Position numbers and translations under genes: made by a program. From the NCBI GenBank assembly GCA_016935765.1, contig JAFGQG010000071.1:1-37379 (forward strand): a DNA stretch of 37,379 bases. Direction: 5' to 3'. Numbering within the stretch: the stretch's first letter is position 1; each line of letters opens with the position of its first letter. Below are positions 32,997-37,379 of the stretch, one piece after another. The notes under the pieces were generated by a model that saw only the letters and a list, made by a program, of their open reading frames with translations, was not told the origin of the DNA and did no database searches. Origin of the DNA: a bacterium. Its GTDB lineage: Bacteria > UBP14 > UBA6098 > JAFGQG01.

Positions 32997-33686
32997 TTAA
33001 AAGCCAGTTGCTCCTGCGTCCAATGCCACTTCGAAGTTATGAGTGTTAATATCCGGATCTACGTCTGCCATTGTCCTTGCTCCTTGTTCTGTAGTGGAAG
33101 CAGGTGCAAGAATAGCAAAATTCAACTCCCTGTTATCTGAGTAATGATCGTCTGGGTCGAAAGCAACAATGTTTTGAGTTCCAGGAAGATTACGCCAGGC
33201 TGCTCCATCCATGTCATAGTCAGCGGTAGCAGCTATTGTTGATGTGCTAAAAGTAGCATCATAGGCATGAAGATAAGCAAATAAATTATATTCATCAGCT
33301 CCTGGAGCAGTATATTCTGCAGAGACCAAGACCCATGGAGTTGTGCCAGTATAAACATCATGATCACTGACATAGGCTTTAACATCGATATTAATACCAC
33401 CATCATTTTGAAGACTGATTAATTGACCAGTTTCAGTTACATCAGATTCCCAGGCAGTTTCACCTTCCTGGTTCTTGTCGAGTTCGTTAGGTGTTAATCC
33501 GTCGCCATCTCCATCAAAACCGACAGCTGTAGTGTTTAGGGAGAATTGAACACCAGCCATCCACGCATAAACATAGACTTGAGCAGTTGCGACCCCATCA
33601 TATTCGTAAGCATGATCAGGGTCATCAGCATAAGCTACACCTAAAAATAGGCAAATAGCAACCGCCGCTACTAACAATTTTTTCAT
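32997..33686 (-). CDS. Small secreted acidic protein with calcium-loop motif, possible surface subunit
   Basis: The protein has 229 residues. AAAGGAG precedes the ATG, and a classical signal peptide (1-20, ending VAYA) is followed by DDPDHAYEYDG. The chain appears rich in beta strands, with few basic residues and no cysteine in the mature part. At 58-70, DGDGDGLTPNELD has the DxDxDG pattern of dockerin and thrombospondin type-3 calcium loops. A tryptophan-centred strand (TTPWVLVSAEY, about 115-125) is followed by an alternating pattern up to LNFAILAPASTTEQGA, a layout reminiscent of pilin-like or WxL-like surface proteins. I recognise no named family. It has a long leader, its own possible promoter and a hairpin downstream, which suggest it is made in larger amount than its neighbour. 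Confidence 0.7.
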   Translation of the reverse strand: MKKLLVAAVAICLFLGVAYADDPDHAYEYDGVATAQVYVYAWMAGVQFSLNTTAVGFDGDGDGLTPNELDKNQEGETAWESDVTETGQLISLQNDGGINIDVKAYVSDHDVYTGTTPWVLVSAEYTAPGADEYNLFAYLHAYDATFSTSTIAATADYDMDGAAWRNLPGTQNIVAFDPDDHYSDNRELNFAILAPASTTEQGARTMADVDPDINTHNFEVALDAGATGF

Positions 33687-33867
33687 CTTTGTTCTCCTTT
33701 TTACCTAAAGGCTCAGTTTAAATAATTGCTAAAAATTCGCTTGGATACACACTTCAATCCCTTCTTTAAATAGCACCTCCTTTACAAACTGTATTTGCAA
33801 TATATTTTTATATAACCTTATTTCCTTTCGCAATCTGAAAACAAATTAAAATATTTAAATTCAAATG
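33687..33867 (-). promoter_or_regulatory. Long leader of the small secreted protein gene with orphan ribosome site
   Basis: The spacer before the gene has no open frame of note. On the minus strand it contains a perfect TAAAGGAGGTG (33784-33774) about 90 nt before the real start, followed by a possible 14-codon frame from a TTG. The actual gene has its own AAAGGAG. I see no known riboswitch fold. Confidence 0.3.
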
Positions 33868-33871
33868 TCAA
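33843..33871 (-). promoter_or_regulatory. Possible promoter of the small secreted protein gene
   Basis: Minus-strand TTGACA (33871-33866) overlaps the stop codon of the flippase gene. A weak TAATTT (33848-33843) follows after 17 nt. The -35 box is perfect and the -10 is poor. Confidence 0.4.
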
Positions 33872-35397
33872 GTAAAAAAACTATTATTATTTTTTTTATT
33901 TTTAAGAAAATTTGATATGGACTTAAATATAATCCTATCATTTTCATCAAAGATACGAAAAAGGAAAAGCAGCACACAAAATAAAATAAAATATAGAGTA
34001 CCTTGGATAAATATATTTATCCACCCATTAAGCCTTATAGGATTAAAGAACTTAAGTATTAATCCTGGTATGATCGCGGATATGAATATCAATATTGTTT
34101 TTAAATTGAATGGGAATAATTTTAGCAATTTATGTGTATAATAATGGTAAGAAATAACCGGTATTATTAATGCTATGCTTGTTGCGATAGCTCCTCCTTC
34201 AATGCCGTACTTAGGTATTAAAATGAAGTTTAACAATAGATTTAATCCTGCGCATAAAGCTGTGGTATAAAATACGATCCTTGATTTCCCCATCATTAAT
34301 ATAGCTCTTAAAGGAGTTGCTGATAGGGCGAGAAAGGTCTTACCAAAGGCGAGAATAACGAGAGCTTCTGCACCAATACTGTAAGTCACGCCAAAAAAGC
34401 CAACCAGGAGTTTCTTTGCTAAAAATAATACTACTGTGAATAGGAAGATGCTTGCTATTTGGATCCATTTTGCAGTGATCTTAAAAGTTGATTCGACATT
34501 TTTAATATTATTGCTAGCGTATAATTCGGTTATAGTGGGCAAGAAAATTGGTAGAAGTAATTCGGGTGCAAAAAGAATAAAAGATGATATTAATAGGCAA
34601 CTGTTGTAAATCCCAGAATCATATACAGAAAGCAGCGCACCGATAAGGATAATATCTGTCCAGAATATTATGAAATTCATGATTCCATTAAAAAGAAGTG
34701 GATATGAATAATCAAAAAGATCCTTATCCCAGAATACCTTTTCAGATTTTTCTCTAAAAAAAGGAAATACTTTATATTCTAATACTACTATATAGATGAT
34801 TGTACTACTTAAGAATACTAGATTGAATCCGAGTGGAATATTAAGTAAATCCATACCTGTAAGAAAAACGAAGAGAACCACTGCAAGTTTGCCGATATTT
34901 TCTGTAAAATTATATACAAATACTTGAATTTTCACTCTTTTAAAAGCTTGGTGATGCGCTAATAGAACCATATTCAACGCACAAAATGGTATTCCGAAGG
35001 ATAAAATCTTTAAGATATTTTGAAGTTCTGAATTATTGAAGATTTCATTAGCAATGATTCCTGAAAACATATAAATTAAAAATCCCATCAAAATCCCAAG
35101 ATATAATGAAGTAGTAAGTGCTAAATGGAATGTATTCTTAAGCTTTTTTTTATTGTTTTCCCCTTTGTAAAATGGAATGAACCTGAGTACTCCATCCGCT
35201 AATCCAAGAGTTGATATTACACTTACAATTGATACTAGTATCAAAGCTATGTTTATTGCACCAAATTTCTCAGGACCCAACCGGGCTAAAATAAGATTAA
35301 ATCCATACCGAGCTAATTTAGCGAAGACTGTTCCTATCAGAAAGAAGAATGCCCCTTTTAAGATTTTCCTGAAAACCTGTGTATCCTCATATATCAT
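33868..35397 (-). CDS. Polysaccharide flippase, Wzx/MOP superfamily
   Basis: This 509-residue inner-membrane protein has 12-14 predicted helices, the usual size for Wzx-type O-antigen or capsule unit flippases. The N-terminus KGAFFFLIGTVFAKLARYGFN and the following ARLGPEKFGAINIALILVS are typical of polysaccharide-biosynthesis members of the MOP superfamily (compare LGxxxFGxxxxA). A second half-motif GKTFLALSATPLRAILMMGK and IPKYGIEGGAIATSIA (family GxxGAAxAT) lies near residues 350-410. It should move lipid-linked sugar units across the membrane. It is third in a minus-strand row with a methyltransferase and WecB; the gap to the methyltransferase is 72 bp. No Wzy polymerase or ligase lies in the window. 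The coding sequence is strongly A+T-rich, as is common for such genes. Confidence 0.85.
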   Translation of the reverse strand: MIYEDTQVFRKILKGAFFFLIGTVFAKLARYGFNLILARLGPEKFGAINIALILVSIVSVISTLGLADGVLRFIPFYKGENNKKKLKNTFHLALTTSLYLGILMGFLIYMFSGIIANEIFNNSELQNILKILSFGIPFCALNMVLLAHHQAFKRVKIQVFVYNFTENIGKLAVVLFVFLTGMDLLNIPLGFNLVFLSSTIIYIVVLEYKVFPFFREKSEKVFWDKDLFDYSYPLLFNGIMNFIIFWTDIILIGALLSVYDSGIYNSCLLISSFILFAPELLLPIFLPTITELYASNNIKNVESTFKITAKWIQIASIFLFTVVLFLAKKLLVGFFGVTYSIGAEALVILAFGKTFLALSATPLRAILMMGKSRIVFYTTALCAGLNLLLNFILIPKYGIEGGAIATSIALIIPVISYHYYTHKLLKLFPFNLKTILIFISAIIPGLILKFFNPIRLNGWINIFIQGTLYFILFCVLLFLFRIFDENDRIIFKSISNFLKNKKNNNSFFT

Positions 35398-35469
35398 ACG
35401 AGATTGAAAACTTTTGATATTTTTGTACTGCTATTGTGTATCCATGGGAATATTTAGAAAATGGCTTAT

Positions 35470-36243
35470 TTACTGCTTATTAAAGGATTCGGATTTTTCC
35501 CCGATCATTACAAGTTGATACCCGAATATAAGGGGAATTGTTGGAATTTTGTGTTCTATTCTGTCTATCATATTTAATAACCTTCTGATTATACCAGCAG
35601 TAAGAGGAATTGTTAAGCCAAACGGAGCAAATATCGCTTTGTAATTCGATATTTCATATAATGGGGGAGAACAGAAAATCCCTAGTTCACCTATGACTTT
35701 TAATCCTGATTCAGATAACGTAGATTTCAATTTTTTTCTTGTAAATGATCTTTCAAAACCATAAGGCCATTTTCCTAAAACCCTTAATAGTATTTTCCTA
35801 ATTGTAAAGAGCGTACAACGGTTTGGAACATTTATTACTACATATCTCCTTGCAGCTCTTGCCATCTCAGAACATGCTTTCACAGATATTTCATGACTGA
35901 AATGCTCAAGGACACCGGCGTTCCAAACGATATCTATTGATGAATCCTTGAAAGGGAGAGAAAATAGATCGCCCATAACCAGCGTTTCAGAATTAAAGAG
36001 ATCCCTGGATATTCTTAATGGCTCCCACTGGTAGTCCAATCCCATAGACAATTCACAGTGGTCTTGGAATTTCGCTACCATAGTCCCAGAACCACAACCT
36101 GCTTCCAGAATTGAATATTCCCTGTCTAAATGATGAGAAATAAATCTTTCTATTTTATCGTGAATATAGCTGATTGTTAGATTATGTTCCTTAAAATCCT
36201 TATAAACCTTCTCCCATATTTTTTTTTGTTCTTTGTTTTGCAT
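35470..36243 (-). CDS. SAM-dependent class I methyltransferase
   Basis: This 257-residue cytoplasmic enzyme has a Rossmann-fold SAM site shown by ILEAGCGSGTM (motif I, near residue 40), GLDY (end of strand 2), GDLFSLPFKDSSIDIVWNAG (motifs II-III) and VLEHF (near 112), which places it in the Methyltransf_11/UbiE-like group. The C-terminal 90 residues (after about 165) carry a hydrophobic stretch, PLTAGIIRRLL, that could contact the membrane or a lipid-linked substrate. Position between the flippase and WecB suggests it modifies a sugar or lipid carrier in surface polysaccharide synthesis, but the acceptor cannot be read from sequence. The gap to wecB is 35 bp, consistent with one transcript. 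Confidence 0.8.
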   Translation of the reverse strand: MQNKEQKKIWEKVYKDFKEHNLTISYIHDKIERFISHHLDREYSILEAGCGSGTMVAKFQDHCELSMGLDYQWEPLRISRDLFNSETLVMGDLFSLPFKDSSIDIVWNAGVLEHFSHEISVKACSEMARAARRYVVINVPNRCTLFTIRKILLRVLGKWPYGFERSFTRKKLKSTLSESGLKVIGELGIFCSPPLYEISNYKAIFAPFGLTIPLTAGIIRRLLNMIDRIEHKIPTIPLIFGYQLVMIGEKSESFNKQ

Positions 36244-36278
36244 CTTAATATATTCCGAGTTTTTTTGCTAAATTGCGT

Positions 36279-37364
36279 TTATACTCGTTCATTTGCGGTT
36301 ATTATATCAACAATCCTCTCCGCTGCATTACCATCTCCAAAGGGATTTTCCCAATTCCTTTCTTTATCAACCATTTCCCAGTATCCTTTAACTATTTGTT
36401 CCGGATCTCTGCCTGCAAGGAAGTTAGAACCCACATCCAGCGTTTCCGGGCGCTCAGTCGTTGTCCTTATCGTGACACAGGGCACCCGTAATATGCACGC
36501 TTCCTCCTGTATGCCGCCAGAATCCGTCAAAATGCATTTAGCGTTTTCCTGAAGTTGCAGAAAATCAAGGTAAGATACCGGTGGCACTAGCCTCACTTTA
36601 TCACTGAATTTCAATCCAAATTTCTCAAGTTGCTTTCCGGTTCTGGGATGAATGGTGTATATGATCGGAAGGTTCGATTCAAAGCCGACCTCGTTTATGC
36701 CAGTTATAATTCTATCAAGCCTGTCTTTGAAATCAACGTTTTCAGCTCGGTGCAAGGTTAACAAGATGAAATTATCCCTATTTACTTCGAAACGTTCCAA
36801 CACGTTACTTTTGCTCTTTGCAATGGAAGCGTTACTATATACTGCATCAACAATCGTATTCCCGGTAATAAAAATGCTTTCTTTATCGATGTTTTCATTG
36901 CCCAGGTTTTCATTAGCAATTTCAGTAGGTGCAAATAGAGCATCGGATAGGTGGTCGGTAAGGATTCTGTTAAGCTCTTCAGGCATACTTTTGTCTCCGC
37001 TTCGCAGTCCTGCTTCAACATGCCCCACCTTGATGTTAAGCTTCGCCGCTGCTAATGCCCCTGCTAAGACCGAGTTTGTGTCTCCCTCTACTAATACCCA
37101 GTCCGGTTGTCTTTTTAACAGTATCTTTTCAGTCCCAATCAGGGCATTCCCTGTTTGAGCACCATGAGTTCCCGAACCCACTTCCAGGTTATACTTAGGT
37201 TCTCTAAGTTCGAGTTCGTCAAAAAACAGCTTATCCAGTTCCTTTGAATAATGCTGATTTGTATGTATAACAAAATAACTGATACTACGATTCTCAAGCT
37301 CCTTAAAAATTGGACTTAGTTTTATTATTTCAGGTCTTGTGCCCAGTACTATGCAGATTTCCAT
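36279..37364 (-). CDS. wecB: UDP-N-acetylglucosamine 2-epimerase (non-hydrolysing)
   Basis: This 361-residue enzyme interconverts UDP-GlcNAc and UDP-ManNAc in the cytoplasm, supplying ManNAc-type sugars for surface polysaccharide. Family marks are VLGTRPEIIKLSPI at the N-terminus, NQHYSKELD, VEGDTNSVLAGALAA, GHVEAGLRSGD with MPEELNR, TLHRAENV, IHPRTG, and the C-terminal nucleotide site LTDSGGIQEEA and RTTTERPETLD. All catalytic stretches I know for the family are present and the length is normal, so the gene is complete. AGGTGG lies upstream of the ATG. It is the first gene of the visible part of the row wecB-methyltransferase-flippase; more of the cluster probably lies beyond the window end. 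Confidence 0.92.
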   Translation of the reverse strand: MEICIVLGTRPEIIKLSPIFKELENRSISYFVIHTNQHYSKELDKLFFDELELREPKYNLEVGSGTHGAQTGNALIGTEKILLKRQPDWVLVEGDTNSVLAGALAAAKLNIKVGHVEAGLRSGDKSMPEELNRILTDHLSDALFAPTEIANENLGNENIDKESIFITGNTIVDAVYSNASIAKSKSNVLERFEVNRDNFILLTLHRAENVDFKDRLDRIITGINEVGFESNLPIIYTIHPRTGKQLEKFGLKFSDKVRLVPPVSYLDFLQLQENAKCILTDSGGIQEEACILRVPCVTIRTTTERPETLDVGSNFLAGRDPEQIVKGYWEMVDKERNWENPFGDGNAAERIVDIITANERV

Positions 37365-37379
37365 TAATCCACCTATATA

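Noticed and set aside
36652..37158. Long open frame (168 codons) on the plus strand opposite wecB
   Set aside because: It lies wholly antisense to a clearly conserved epimerase and its translation shows no recognisable motif; a shadow frame.

Overview
The window looks like chromosome from an uncultured Gram-negative bacterium of the wider FCB group (candidate-phylum style: KSB1, WOR-3, Zixibacteria, Cloacimonadota or similar; I cannot narrow it further). The grounds are secreted multi-domain FN3/Ig-like proteins ending in PNPFN-type FlgD-like sorting domains, a PorV-family outer-membrane barrel, an ExbB/ExbD/TonB-like energy module, many TPR proteins, and conventional Shine-Dalgarno sites and TTGAC(A/T)-16/17-TATATT promoters. 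No rRNA, tRNA, CRISPR array, transposase or phage gene is visible.

Layout. (1) 1-1025: the 3' end of a secreted protein gene, then about 800 bp of non-coding DNA full of short repeats (heptamer tracts and small hairpins sharing a GGGCAAGC tail). (2) 1026-4982: an rmlA-type nucleotidyltransferase on the minus strand, divergent from a membrane-anchored MEMO-AMMECR1 fusion whose MEMO half has lost its metal ligands, followed by an M23 peptidase. (3) 5137-21679: one long plus-strand operon behind a good promoter. It encodes two giant secreted FN3/Ig proteins, a PorV-like barrel fused to TPRs, an ExbB with an extracytoplasmic FN3-like domain, two different ExbD proteins, a small TonB-like protein and a TPR-PEGA-NHL protein. 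A further TPR protein follows, and a terminator-like hairpin overlaps its first codons. (4) 23552-25549, minus strand: a membrane M23 peptidase and an exported two-domain Ig/chaperone-like protein. (5) 25744-31956, plus strand: three tandem TMTC-like (GT-C plus TPR) proteins with graded loss of conserved motifs. (6) 31962-33686, minus strand: a paralogue of the Ig/chaperone-like protein and a small secreted acidic protein, separated by a perfect 11-bp hairpin. (7) 33868-37364, minus strand: surface-polysaccharide genes (Wzx-like flippase, methyltransferase, WecB epimerase).

How it may fit together (inference). Region 3 looks like a dedicated proton-motive-force-driven cell-surface machine. 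The ExbB-ExbD-ExbD set has the same composition as the AglRQS motor, and ExbB carries the same kind of domain as the secreted cargo. Regions 4-6 look like a surface-fibre and protein-glycosylation island: TMTC proteins in animals O-mannosylate Ig-like cadherin domains, and this window is rich in Ig-like secreted proteins. Region 7 with rmlA supplies surface polysaccharide. These two linked modules are the best candidates here for an undescribed system.
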